Positions 17,679 to 25,584 of a stretch of DNA of 47,733 nucleotides are shown here, in pieces. Position 1 is the stretch's first letter; each line of letters opens with the position of its first letter. The translations under genes and the position numbers were made by a program. The DNA comes from Scatosoma sp045594025 (GTDB lineage Bacteria > Bacillota > Clostridia > Christensenellales > Borkfalkiaceae). Under the pieces are notes generated by a model that had not been told where the DNA came from, did no database searches, and saw only the letters and a program-made list of their open reading frames with translations. The stretch is taken from the NCBI GenBank assembly GCA_045594025.1, contig JAZNXS010000047.1, forward strand, positions 1-47,733. The letters run 5' to 3'.

Positions 17679-18188
17679 TTATGGTAATCTTACCCCGAGA
17701 ATATGTAAACAACGCAGGCGCTCGAAACTGTATGAATACAGCAAACGGCCGTATGCGTCGTTAGAATGCGCCGCCACCAACGGCGTACCCCCCGAAAAAC
17801 CGACAACAATGGGCGTATGATAAAAATCTCCCGTACCTCGACCAAATTGAACGAAGTCGCCAACCTCCAACGCTTCCACCCTCACCTCTTTCGCAAACGG
17901 ACCTGCGCCGTTGCCGATAAAAGCGTTCTCCTCGGCGTTCCCTACTAAAAAACGGTAAAAGTACTCCACACCCGTCCAGGCGGCAGAGCGATCGCTTACC
18001 GAACGATAATACCAACCGATATCCGGCGCGTAATTCATAATGCCACTCCCTGCGAATAAGCACTGGGAAGCAAAGTTGGTACAATCCCCTCCGATACGAC
18101 TAAAATCATAATAGGCGAGGTTTCGCCCATGCGCCCAACGTCTTGCATAATCCACCGCTGCCTCACGGTTATATTTGAGAATTTCCAT
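17679..18188 (-). CDS. Amidase_6 domain protein (putative cysteine amidase)
   Basis: 169 residues, essentially one domain. The pattern NREAAVDYARRWAHGRN - YDFSRIGGDCTNFASQCL - VGDFVQF - YHTPIVVGF - VAAHSNDAYG is that of the putative amidase domain (Amidase_6), with Cys in GGDCTNFASQC as likely nucleophile and the His in YHTPIV as partner. Family members are usually exported cell-wall or spore proteins, but no signal peptide is present here, as in many spore-linked ones. No clear Shine-Dalgarno precedes the ATG; a CATAAT 7 nt upstream might instead be a -10 for a leaderless message. It lies 59 nt after the exonuclease stop and may be the last gene of that operon. Confidence 0.82.
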   Translation of the reverse strand: MEILKYNREAAVDYARRWAHGRNLAYYDFSRIGGDCTNFASQCLFAGSGIMNYAPDIGWYYRSVSDRSAAWTGVEYFYRFLVGNAEENAFIGNGAGPFAKEVRVEALEVGDFVQFGRGTGDFYHTPIVVGFSGGTPLVAAHSNDAYGRLLYSYSFERLRCLHILGVRLP

Positions 18189-18247
18189 GCTGTATATTAT
18201 GCATAAGCGCCCTTGAAAAGTTCACATTTCCAGGGAGCAACTTTTCA

Positions 18248-19090
18248 TCATCGAATACCGATTGCCGATAATACCTGCGTAGTTGTTTCGCCTTGATACG
18301 TATAACGCAACCGTTCCAAATCGAAAGGTAATGCTGCGCAGGCATTTAGCCGTATCAACGCTACGTTCTTTTTAATGCGCTCGCTTGAAGCGATAATCGA
18401 TGCCCGAATGCAAGCCTTATCGATACGTTCTGCTTCTCCCATTAAGGTTTTTAGATCGCCAAAGCTTTGCAATAATTTGGAGGCGGTTTTCGGACCGATT
18501 TTATTCACGCCTTTGATATTATCCGCCGCATCCCCCGTCAACGCCTTGAAATCAGCATATTGCGAAGGATTGATGCCAAATTTCGCGCGAATATACTCCT
18601 CATCACAAAGCACGCTGTTTTCGCCTCGGTAACGTAGTACCGACACGTTTGGGGTAATCAACTGAAAAAAGTCGCTGTCGAACGAGGAAATTACCACCTG
18701 CATGTCCCTGCCGTAACGCAAAGCATACGCCGCAATTACGTCGTCCGTTTCACAATCCGTCGTTTCCGTATAAGGAATTTTCAGCCATGTTAAAGCTTTA
18801 CATATATCGGATAGCTGTGAAAACGGGGTTTCCTCCTCTGCCATTTGCGAATAATCGGGACGGTTGGCTTTATAGTCGGGATCGGTTTCCGTGCGCGCGT
18901 TTTGATGCTCGCCGTCGAAAATTATCACGACGTGCGTCGGGTTCGTTTGTCGAATGATTTTCAGCATAGCGCCTACAAAACCAAGCGTACCGTGTATCGC
19001 CTTGCCGTCCTTATTAACAATCCTCGACGGCATACCGTAAAACATTTGAAAAAGCAAATTACTGCCGTCGATAATAAGTAATTTTTGCAT
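18248..19090 (-). CDS. 5'-3' exonuclease / flap-endonuclease domain protein (Pol I N-domain type)
   Basis: 280 residues. The ATG at 19090 lies 11 nt after AAGGAG; an ATG at 19099 overlaps the previous stop (TGATG) and is the alternative. It contains the PIN-like 5'-3' exonuclease fold: LLIIDGSNLLF at the start, VVIIFDGEHQNARTE near 55, TDCETDDVIAAYA near 108, SSFDSDFFQLI near 130, then the helix-hairpin-helix DFKALTGDAADNIKGVNKIGPKTA near 180. All the acidic metal ligands I expect are visible. The length matches a free-standing homologue of the Pol I nuclease domain (like YpcP/ExoIX) that removes RNA primers or flaps. It is the third gene of an operon with a YhhN-like protein and a transglutaminase-like protein. 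Confidence 0.9.
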   Translation of the reverse strand: MQKLLIIDGSNLLFQMFYGMPSRIVNKDGKAIHGTLGFVGAMLKIIRQTNPTHVVIIFDGEHQNARTETDPDYKANRPDYSQMAEEETPFSQLSDICKALTWLKIPYTETTDCETDDVIAAYALRYGRDMQVVISSFDSDFFQLITPNVSVLRYRGENSVLCDEEYIRAKFGINPSQYADFKALTGDAADNIKGVNKIGPKTASKLLQSFGDLKTLMGEAERIDKACIRASIIASSERIKKNVALIRLNACAALPFDLERLRYTYQGETTTQVLSAIGIR

Positions 19091-19098
19091 GCAGTTCA

Positions 19099-20796
19099 TC
19101 ACTCCTTTCTTCTACGGTATTGAAGAAATGCACCAACTAATACAGTCATCAAGTACATGGGTACCCCATACGCTACACCAAAACACCCTACGCTCGCTTG
19201 CGTTTGTGTGTTCGTATCGGCATTTGACACTTCGCTATCCGCTGCTCCTATAGGATTCAGCTTTTGCACGAGCTTTACTCCGCATGGACAAGATTTTTCT
19301 TGAGTGCCTTCTTCGGTTGCCGTGGGTTCTTTTGTTATCACCCAATCGCTAAACTCATGCGCAGTATGCTGGGATTCCGTATTGCACTTTGTGCAATAAT
19401 TCCAATGCTCATTCTCATTTGCATGCCACACGCCGCCGAAGGTATGTCCTTTTGCTTTTTCCGTTGTCAAACAGTTGCCGCATATTTTATCTTCCGTACA
19501 AGAATCCGCATTCCATGCGTGACCGCTTGCCACAATTACGACGCTCTGCTTGTTAACAATTTCATTCTTCGCTTCAGCGTCCACAAACCATTTTCCGCAT
19601 TCACAAACGTAATATGCCGTGTTTCCATCCGCTGTACATGTAACCGCTTTCGCCGCAACCGCCGTTAATGCAGTATGCTGACAACGATTGAGAATAAGAA
19701 CAACCTCCTTACCCAACTGAGAATATCCATAAGAGAAGGAACCGCTAACACCCGCCTCCGTAGCGATTGCCACGATGTTTGTATTATACCAAGCTACAAA
19801 ATCTTCAATATTCACTACAACATACACGTGCACAGAATACGCATCTTTTAATAATGCACCTATGGAAGCCGCTGTATATTCGGTAAGCTTACCGCCTTTA
19901 ACCTCAAAATAATTTGCCGTTTGCGTGGTACACGAAGGCATTGCATACGTTGTTTCATCGATTTTGTGATCAAACTTAATTGTTTCATCCGTGACGTTAA
20001 AATAGGCATGATAGGTTGCATTATCTTGATCGTTCCACGTCAAATCCACGTGATAGTACGCCCCATCCACGCGTACAATATTCCATTCGTGCCCCTCCGT
20101 TTCACCGCTGGACGGAGATACACTATCCCCAATCACAAGAAATGATTGCATACCTGCCTCCTGCAAAAGGCATTGAAACGCCTCAGCATAACCTTCGCAA
20201 ACCGCCTTGCCTTCCACAAGCGCGCCGTATGCGTTATGCGCATTATTCGCTTCTATATACATCACCGATTTCGCCAAATGGTCATGCAAAACAAGTTCTT
20301 TCTCGAACTCACTCATGGATTCATCTATCAACGTCAACGCCAAAGTTATGGCGTTCTCAAATTCTATTTTTGCTGTTTCCAATTCCGTACCGGACATCAA
20401 ATAGGTCGGTTGATAGGAAACTACGTTATCCCCCATAGTGGTTATTGTGGAAGCGTTACCCAGCCAAAAGTGTTCGGCATGATCACGGCGGTAAACGTCC
20501 AACACCGTTTGAAATTCTACTTGCGAAAGAGTGTTCACGCCATCGTTTACAGAAATGGAATCCTCAGACGCGTCTACCCCTGCTACAATTTGATCGTACG
20601 CATACAACAGCGCCGTTGCATTTTCCATGTTCACAAGCGCATTGCGCCCGTAATATTCAATCTGTTCGATCCGCGTGTTTTCTTCAGCCGAGGCGTATCT
20701 AAGCGCCGAAACACCCCTTGTCATTGCCAGCATCGGTGCAAAACAACAAGCCGACAGCATGCAAGACATTGCTACAATAAATGCTTTATTCTTCAT
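19099..20796 (-). CDS. secreted transglutaminase-like protein with cysteine-rich repeats and C-terminal membrane anchor
   Basis: 565 residues from the ATG at 20796, five nt after AAAAGGAG. It has an N-terminal signal sequence. The transglutaminase-like core has the triad in GKAVCEGYAEAFQ (Cys near 200), GHEWNIV (His near 235) and YHVDLTWND (Asp near 249). From about 385 on, Cys/His-rich segments follow (YYVCECGKW, DKICGNCLTTEKAKGHTF, WNYCTKCNTESQH, EKSCPCGVKL), a kind of module common at the ends of clostridial surface proteins. The extreme C-terminus is a hydrophobic helix followed by QYRRRKE, like a sorting tail, but no LPxTG-type motif is seen. It probably acts at the cell surface on proteins or peptidoglycan. 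It overlaps the YhhN-like gene by 11 nt and its stop overlaps the exonuclease region. Confidence 0.85.
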   Translation of the reverse strand: MKNKAFIVAMSCMLSACCFAPMLAMTRGVSALRYASAEENTRIEQIEYYGRNALVNMENATALLYAYDQIVAGVDASEDSISVNDGVNTLSQVEFQTVLDVYRRDHAEHFWLGNASTITTMGDNVVSYQPTYLMSGTELETAKIEFENAITLALTLIDESMSEFEKELVLHDHLAKSVMYIEANNAHNAYGALVEGKAVCEGYAEAFQCLLQEAGMQSFLVIGDSVSPSSGETEGHEWNIVRVDGAYYHVDLTWNDQDNATYHAYFNVTDETIKFDHKIDETTYAMPSCTTQTANYFEVKGGKLTEYTAASIGALLKDAYSVHVYVVVNIEDFVAWYNTNIVAIATEAGVSGSFSYGYSQLGKEVVLILNRCQHTALTAVAAKAVTCTADGNTAYYVCECGKWFVDAEAKNEIVNKQSVVIVASGHAWNADSCTEDKICGNCLTTEKAKGHTFGGVWHANENEHWNYCTKCNTESQHTAHEFSDWVITKEPTATEEGTQEKSCPCGVKLVQKLNPIGAADSEVSNADTNTQTQASVGCFGVAYGVPMYLMTVLVGAFLQYRRRKE

Positions 20797-21520
20797 AATA
20801 ACTCCTTTTAAAAAACGCATACGTTTTCACACTTAAACACAGTAGTGCTTGCGACGGTGGATAGAAAATTGTCACAAACGATACGGGCAGGTGCGCGATG
20901 AAATATATAAAGTTCCCTTCACTCAAGGAAAAAATATCAATCAGGAAGTCGAACCCAATCGATATATCGCACAATGCAAAACACAAAAGCCCTATCGCTA
21001 ACAGCTTTGCGGATAGACTTTTATGAAAATGCATAAATGCAAAAACCATACTGAGAATTAAATTGACGTAATACACAACGGAAATCACAAACAGCGCCTC
21101 CGCTTTTTCTTGTAATACGATTCCCACCGCCGCGCCTCCTATCACACTGAATACCGCACGCAACGTAATTTGCAATTTTTTCTCTCTTACCTCTTCCGCC
21201 AATAAAAACGTGCGGCATGCATAAAAGCCTTGCGCAATCAAAAACGCGCACATTGCCAACGTCTTTTGTTCTCCCTTTAAGAGGATCAAAAAGAAATCGG
21301 CAATCGCCGTAAAGAAGCATGCGCCGAGCTGAAACACGCTATCTTTTTCTGTATACGAGCATACCATGGCATAGATGAAGCATAAAACCACACTACCGTA
21401 AGAAAGATAATGCAGCCAGCTTCCTTGCGCAAAAATCAACGTCATCCATGCAGTAAATTGAATGAAAATAAACGTATAAAACGCAATCATTTTCCATGAA
21501 ACAGTTTTACTTTTTTCCAT
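20786..21520 (-). CDS. polytopic membrane protein, YhhN/TMEM86-like
   Basis: 244 residues, almost all hydrophobic, with about eight predicted helices. The segments ACFFTAIADFFLILL and FLIAQGFYACRTF, and later LCFALCDISIGFDFLI, match the conserved acidic and aromatic positions of the YhhN family (lysoplasmalogenase in animals; unproven in most bacteria). First gene of an operon: a strong promoter lies 30 nt upstream and the next gene overlaps its end by 11 nt. The binding site is weak (AAGAGAAAATT). The family call is moderate; the enzymatic activity is not claimed. Confidence 0.65.
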   Translation of the reverse strand: MEKSKTVSWKMIAFYTFIFIQFTAWMTLIFAQGSWLHYLSYGSVVLCFIYAMVCSYTEKDSVFQLGACFFTAIADFFLILLKGEQKTLAMCAFLIAQGFYACRTFLLAEEVREKKLQITLRAVFSVIGGAAVGIVLQEKAEALFVISVVYYVNLILSMVFAFMHFHKSLSAKLLAIGLLCFALCDISIGFDFLIDIFSLSEGNFIYFIAHLPVSFVTIFYPPSQALLCLSVKTYAFFKRSYYEE

Positions 21521-21549
21521 AATTTTCTCTTTTCTTTTGAAGTGCCTTT

Positions 21550-21579
21550 ATTATAGCATTTATACCGTCAAATTGTCAA
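21550..21579 (-). promoter_or_regulatory. promoter of the YhhN-like/transglutaminase/exonuclease operon
   Basis: TTGACA (21574-21579), an 18-nt spacer and TATAAT (21550-21555) on the minus strand; both hexamers are perfect. Confidence 0.8.
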
Positions 21580-21617
21580 GCCTTTGCTATTTGCCAATCA
21601 TCGGCAATGAACGCCAT

Positions 21618-21652
21618 AAAATAAAAATCCTCCGCGATCTGCGGAGGATTTT
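21618..21652 (-). terminator. terminator of the opp/DUF3899 operon
   Basis: A 12-bp perfect stem (21624-21635 with 21641-21652), 5-nt loop, then TATTTTAT on the minus strand; 8 nt after the DUF3899 stop. Confidence 0.88.
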
Positions 21653-21659
21653 CGCTACG

Positions 21660-22052
21660 TTATATTTGCATCCAAATAATCATAAGAATTACGCCTATTA
21701 AAAGATAGAACAGGCCCGTGAAGAATAGACATCCTTCTCCTTTCGATTTTTTCTCACCCGTCTTTCTTTCACGATATTCGGCATAGGTTTCTATCTTTTG
21801 CGTTGGCATGGGAAAAAATACACGCAATACTCTACTCATAGCATAACCGATACCGAGAAATCCTCCTTCGCCGCTGATAAACATCAGCCCCGCAATGAGA
21901 ATCATCAATAAGCCTGCAGTAGAAAAAGCATCGCATAAAACATCTAACTTCATCGAAAATTCTTTCAGCGCAAGCACGAAAAATGCAATCACTATTCCCA
22001 CGCATAAACAAATCAGATATTTTTTTAATACTGCTTTTTTATCCTCGTTCAC
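21660..22052 (-). CDS. DUF3899 family membrane protein
   Basis: 130 residues with three hydrophobic helices (about 12-30, 44-62, 107-128). The stretch GGFLGIGYAMSRVLRVFFP and the following ETYAEYRERKTGEKK are the family's typical glycine-rich turn and charged loop. It begins with GTG and has only a weak binding site (AAAAGG, two bases away), so it may depend on coupling to the oppF gene ending 25 nt before. It shares the opp terminator. Function unknown. Confidence 0.7.
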   Translation of the reverse strand: MNEDKKAVLKKYLICLCVGIVIAFFVLALKEFSMKLDVLCDAFSTAGLLMILIAGLMFISGEGGFLGIGYAMSRVLRVFFPMPTQKIETYAEYRERKTGEKKSKGEGCLFFTGLFYLLIGVILMIIWMQI

Positions 22053-22077
22053 TACCTTTTACCATTCCTATTTGGTG

Positions 22078-23334
22078 TTATTGAAGCTGCTGCTTATAGC
22101 GTTCCTCTTCCTCGTCATTGCAATAAACGAAATGTCCGGGAGCAACCTCACGCATGGAGGGCAAATGCACCGAATAATCGTGCGCCGCAATCGGATTGTA
22201 CGTCACTCTCGTACGTTTCTTCTCGTAATGAGGATCGGGCAAAGGAATTGCCGACAACAACGATTTCGTATACGGATGCAAAGGATGCTTGAAAAGCTCT
22301 TCCGAGCTGGCAAGTTCTACCATCTTACCGAAATACATAACACCGATTCTATCCGAGAAATATTTAACAACGGACAAGTCGTGCGCGATAAACAAAATCG
22401 TGAGCCCTAAACGTTCTCTCAACTCATTGAGCAAGTTAATAACCTGCGCCTGAATAGATACGTCTAATGCAGAAATCGGTTCGTCCGCGATAATCATTTC
22501 AGGTTGCATAATGATGGCTCTTGCAATACCAATACGCTGACGCTGACCACCGGAGAATTCGTGGGGATAACGATCGGCGTGCTCTCTTACCAACCCAACA
22601 ATTTCCAAAATTTCATACACCTTTTCATTGATGTATTCCTTATCGCGAATGCCGTTGATAATCAAACCTTCCGCAATAATGTCGCGTACGGTCATACGGG
22701 GATCCAACGACGCAATGGGATCTTGGAAAATCATTTGAATTTGCGTAATCAACTTGCTGTTTTTTGCTACGCGACGTCTCGTCGCATATTCTTTTTTCAA
22801 CTGCTTCATAGCAACTTCGTTGCCTTCAGCATTCGCAATTTTTTCTGCGTATTCTTCATCCAGCGCGTTTACAAGACTTTGCGCGTGCATTTTATCGACG
22901 TATTTATTATCTCTTTTAGCATCGCGGATTAGAGCTCTTTGCTCTTCAATGACTTTGCCCAGCTCTGCCTGAATTTCTTGGATTTTCGCTGCATTCTCTT
23001 CTTGTTTTTCAGGTGCGTTGCGAACTTCCAACTTCAGCGCCTTAATTTTTTTAGACGCCTCTTTGCGAGCTTTAGTAATCGCATTCTTATATGAACGCGT
23101 ACCTGCCCCCACTCTTTGGCCTTTAAAGTATACGCTACCAGAGGTAATGTCATAGAGCTTAATAATCGAACGGCCGGTCGTCGTTTTACCGCAACCCGAT
23201 TCGCCTACGAGGCCGAAAACTTCACCTTTTTTCACCTCGAAGCTAACGTCGTCTACCGCTTTGAGGTCTCTGTGCCCCATACGGAAATACTGGCAAAGAT
23301 GCTCAACTTTTAACAAAACTTCTTCATTATTCAT
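22078..23334 (-). CDS. oppF: oligopeptide ABC transporter ATPase OppF with coiled-coil insertion
   Basis: 418 residues from the ATG at 23334 (after GAGGTG), overlapping the oppD stop by 8 nt. It powers peptide import with OppD. Walker A VGESGCGKTTTG is near residue 44, the Q-loop IFQDPIASLDPRM near 202, the signature EFSGGQRQRIGIARA near 262, Walker B MIIADEPISALD near 286 and the H-loop IAHDLSVVKY near 317; the C-terminal oligopeptide-transporter extension (HPLHPYTKSLLSAIP) is present. In usual OppF proteins about 50 residues separate Walker A and Q-loop; here about 150 do. The extra stretch (about 80-195) is highly charged and heptad-like (KALKLEVRNAPEKQEENAAK and beyond), so probably a coiled coil. 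Confidence 0.92.
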   Translation of the reverse strand: MNNEEVLLKVEHLCQYFRMGHRDLKAVDDVSFEVKKGEVFGLVGESGCGKTTTGRSIIKLYDITSGSVYFKGQRVGAGTRSYKNAITKARKEASKKIKALKLEVRNAPEKQEENAAKIQEIQAELGKVIEEQRALIRDAKRDNKYVDKMHAQSLVNALDEEYAEKIANAEGNEVAMKQLKKEYATRRRVAKNSKLITQIQMIFQDPIASLDPRMTVRDIIAEGLIINGIRDKEYINEKVYEILEIVGLVREHADRYPHEFSGGQRQRIGIARAIIMQPEMIIADEPISALDVSIQAQVINLLNELRERLGLTILFIAHDLSVVKYFSDRIGVMYFGKMVELASSEELFKHPLHPYTKSLLSAIPLPDPHYEKKRTRVTYNPIAAHDYSVHLPSMREVAPGHFVYCNDEEEERYKQQLQ

Positions 23335-25582
23335 GGTTGTCACCTCGCTCTTTCATACGTTTGATACGTTCCTGAATTATCTGTGGAACTTCTACCTTTT
23401 CTGCATCGGGATGCAACAGCCAAGTTGCTGCACTGTGCGTAGGAGAAACTTCAAACATAGGCGGTTGCATTTCGAAATCGATTTCCATCGCGTATTTATT
23501 TCTCGCCGCAAACGCGTCCCCAACGGGCGGATAAATCATATTCGGCGGCGTACCGGGAATTGCATCCAACTTCTCGTTGGTATCCAAATCAGGCATAGAG
23601 GAAAGCAATGCCCACGTATACGGATGACGAGGATCATAGAAGATATCGTCCGCCGTACCGTATTCGACGATCTTACCAGCGTACATAACGGCAATTCTGT
23701 CCGCCATGTTTGCTACAACGCCCAAGTCATGCGTAATGAAGATAATCGAAAGATGACGTTCTGCCTTCAATTTATTGATAAGTTCCAAAATCTGCGCCTG
23801 AATCGTAACGTCAAGAGCCGTCGTTGGCTCGTCACAAATCAAGATATCGGGGTTCGCCGACAACGCAATAGCGATAACGATACGCTGACGCATACCGCCA
23901 GAAAATTCAAAAGGGTATTGTCTAAAACGGATACGAGGTTCGGGAATACCAACCTCTTCCATGAGCTTGATTGCCTTTTCCTTTGCAATACGCTTCGTCA
24001 GCTTGAAAACAATCTGCGAAGCCTTTTCTTTCAGGTAATCGATAAGCTCAACGCAACGCTTATCCACGTCCATGGTAGCCGCATTTTCAATGTCAGCCTT
24101 GAATTTTGTAATTACGCGTTCCAATACGGAAACGATGGTTTCAATCTGCTTTTCAGGCTCAATGATGAACTTGGGAACAACTTTCCAATCTATCTTTTTG
24201 CCCTTAGCAATCAATGCGTCACGCTTTGCTGTTTGACGCTCGAAACGAGCTTCTTCCTTAGGATTATTCTTCAAATAGAAGAAGTATTTATCCACTTCTC
24301 TATGGAGCGCCCCGCTAAACGTATATGCAACGCTATCTTTAATAATTTCCAAAGGATCAATTGCGTTAAGCACCGCCTGAGAAACCGTTTTAGCCGCTTG
24401 TGCCGCTTGAGCCTCCGTAAAATTATCTGCTTTAAAGAATGCAACCGTTTCTTCCAATACTGCAACAGCCGCCTTTTTGCGTTCTAACGTCTGCGCCATC
24501 GAGTACGCAACAGCATCTTTTTCAAGCGCCATGAAATCGTTCATATAATCTTCCATAAGGAATTTATACGCCATTTCATTTGCTTCTTCAGCAGGCATTT
24601 GGCTGAGGTCTGCCTCAGGGTTCTTATACACATAATAACCGATTCTGAAGAAATTATATGCAGGTTGCGCAAGCATTTCCGTTACGGTATCTTTGATTTC
24701 GGTGCAAAGCTCGATAACCTCTTGAGGAACGTCTGCGCTGCTTGACTTATTACCAAATAAGCCTTTGATAGCATCCACAAACGAAGCTTTTCCTTTTTCC
24801 TCTAATACGACACCGTTGACACGGATCAGGTACGAGTTTAACGTATCTGCATACTTACTTGCGAAGTATTTATCGTCTAACGCTTTTATCTTGCGGCCAA
24901 TCGATTTCAACACGGAAACCGTATCCACTTTTTGTCTCTTTTCCACAAGGAATAAGTAGTCCGCGATGATGGAAATCAATTCTTCTGCTTCATTCTTTGC
25001 GGTATTGTAGCTGTTTTCCAAAGTGATTGCTTTCAGGTTAAAGCTGTCAAACGTCTTGATATATTCGTCTACCTTTTCCAAATCAGCCGCCACTTTTGCC
25101 GCTTCTTCCACATTGCCAGTATTCTTCTTTTCCTTCAAAGCCTCTGTCATCATTTTCGCGAGAACGCTCAACTTATGGTTAAACGTTACACGCCCTTCTT
25201 TGCGGTTCGCTTTATTTTTCAAAAGCATCGCTTCAGTAATCTGACGACCGATACGCATAATCGGGTTCAAGGAAGAGAGTGGATCTTGGAAGATCATGGC
25301 AATCTTATCGCCGCGGAGCTTGTGCATTTCCTCTTCGGGAATACGAACCAAATCCTGCCCGTCATAAAGAATTTCACCACCTTCCAAAATAGCGTTCACG
25401 GCGGAAATACCGATAATTGCTTTGGAAGTAACCGACTTACCCGAGCCCGATTCCCCTACGATTGCCAAGGTTTCCCCTTTATGCAAATCGAAAGAAATAT
25501 CGCGCACAGCCTGCACTTTCCCTGCATCCGTACGGAAGGAAATACGCAAATTATTAACTGATAATTTAACTTCTTTACTCAT
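23327..25582 (-). CDS. oppD: oligopeptide ABC transporter ATPase OppD with about 410-residue insertion
   Basis: 751 residues, more than twice the usual 330-350. The ATG follows GGAGG. Walker A GESGSGKS is at 43-50 and the Q-loop MIFQDPLSSLNPIMR at 96-110, as in any OppD. Then, instead of about 50 residues of helical domain, about 410 residues of charged, Ala/Lys/Glu-rich, mainly helical sequence follow (about 125-535) before the signature EFSGGMRQRIVIAIA near 560, Walker B ILICDEPTTALD near 582 and HPYTWALLSSMPDL. The frame stays open throughout and all ATPase motifs are intact, so this is a real insertion, not a frame error. It may contact other Opp subunits or the cytoskeleton; its role is unknown. 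Long OppD/OppF insertions are also known from Mollicutes. Confidence 0.92.
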   Translation of the reverse strand: MSKEVKLSVNNLRISFRTDAGKVQAVRDISFDLHKGETLAIVGESGSGKSVTSKAIIGISAVNAILEGGEILYDGQDLVRIPEEEMHKLRGDKIAMIFQDPLSSLNPIMRIGRQITEAMLLKNKANRKEGRVTFNHKLSVLAKMMTEALKEKKNTGNVEEAAKVAADLEKVDEYIKTFDSFNLKAITLENSYNTAKNEAEELISIIADYLFLVEKRQKVDTVSVLKSIGRKIKALDDKYFASKYADTLNSYLIRVNGVVLEEKGKASFVDAIKGLFGNKSSSADVPQEVIELCTEIKDTVTEMLAQPAYNFFRIGYYVYKNPEADLSQMPAEEANEMAYKFLMEDYMNDFMALEKDAVAYSMAQTLERKKAAVAVLEETVAFFKADNFTEAQAAQAAKTVSQAVLNAIDPLEIIKDSVAYTFSGALHREVDKYFFYLKNNPKEEARFERQTAKRDALIAKGKKIDWKVVPKFIIEPEKQIETIVSVLERVITKFKADIENAATMDVDKRCVELIDYLKEKASQIVFKLTKRIAKEKAIKLMEEVGIPEPRIRFRQYPFEFSGGMRQRIVIAIALSANPDILICDEPTTALDVTIQAQILELINKLKAERHLSIIFITHDLGVVANMADRIAVMYAGKIVEYGTADDIFYDPRHPYTWALLSSMPDLDTNEKLDAIPGTPPNMIYPPVGDAFAARNKYAMEIDFEMQPPMFEVSPTHSAATWLLHPDAEKVEVPQIIQERIKRMKERGDNHE

Positions 25583-25584
25583 TT

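Noticed and set aside
17679..18188. Phage endolysin (CHAP)
   Set aside because: The YDFSRIGGDCTNFASQ motif and length fit Amidase_6; no phage genes lie nearby.
23327..25582. OppD insertion as a frameshift or gene fusion error
   Set aside because: The frame is open throughout, motifs on both sides are in the same frame, and the insert has no start site or family motif of its own.
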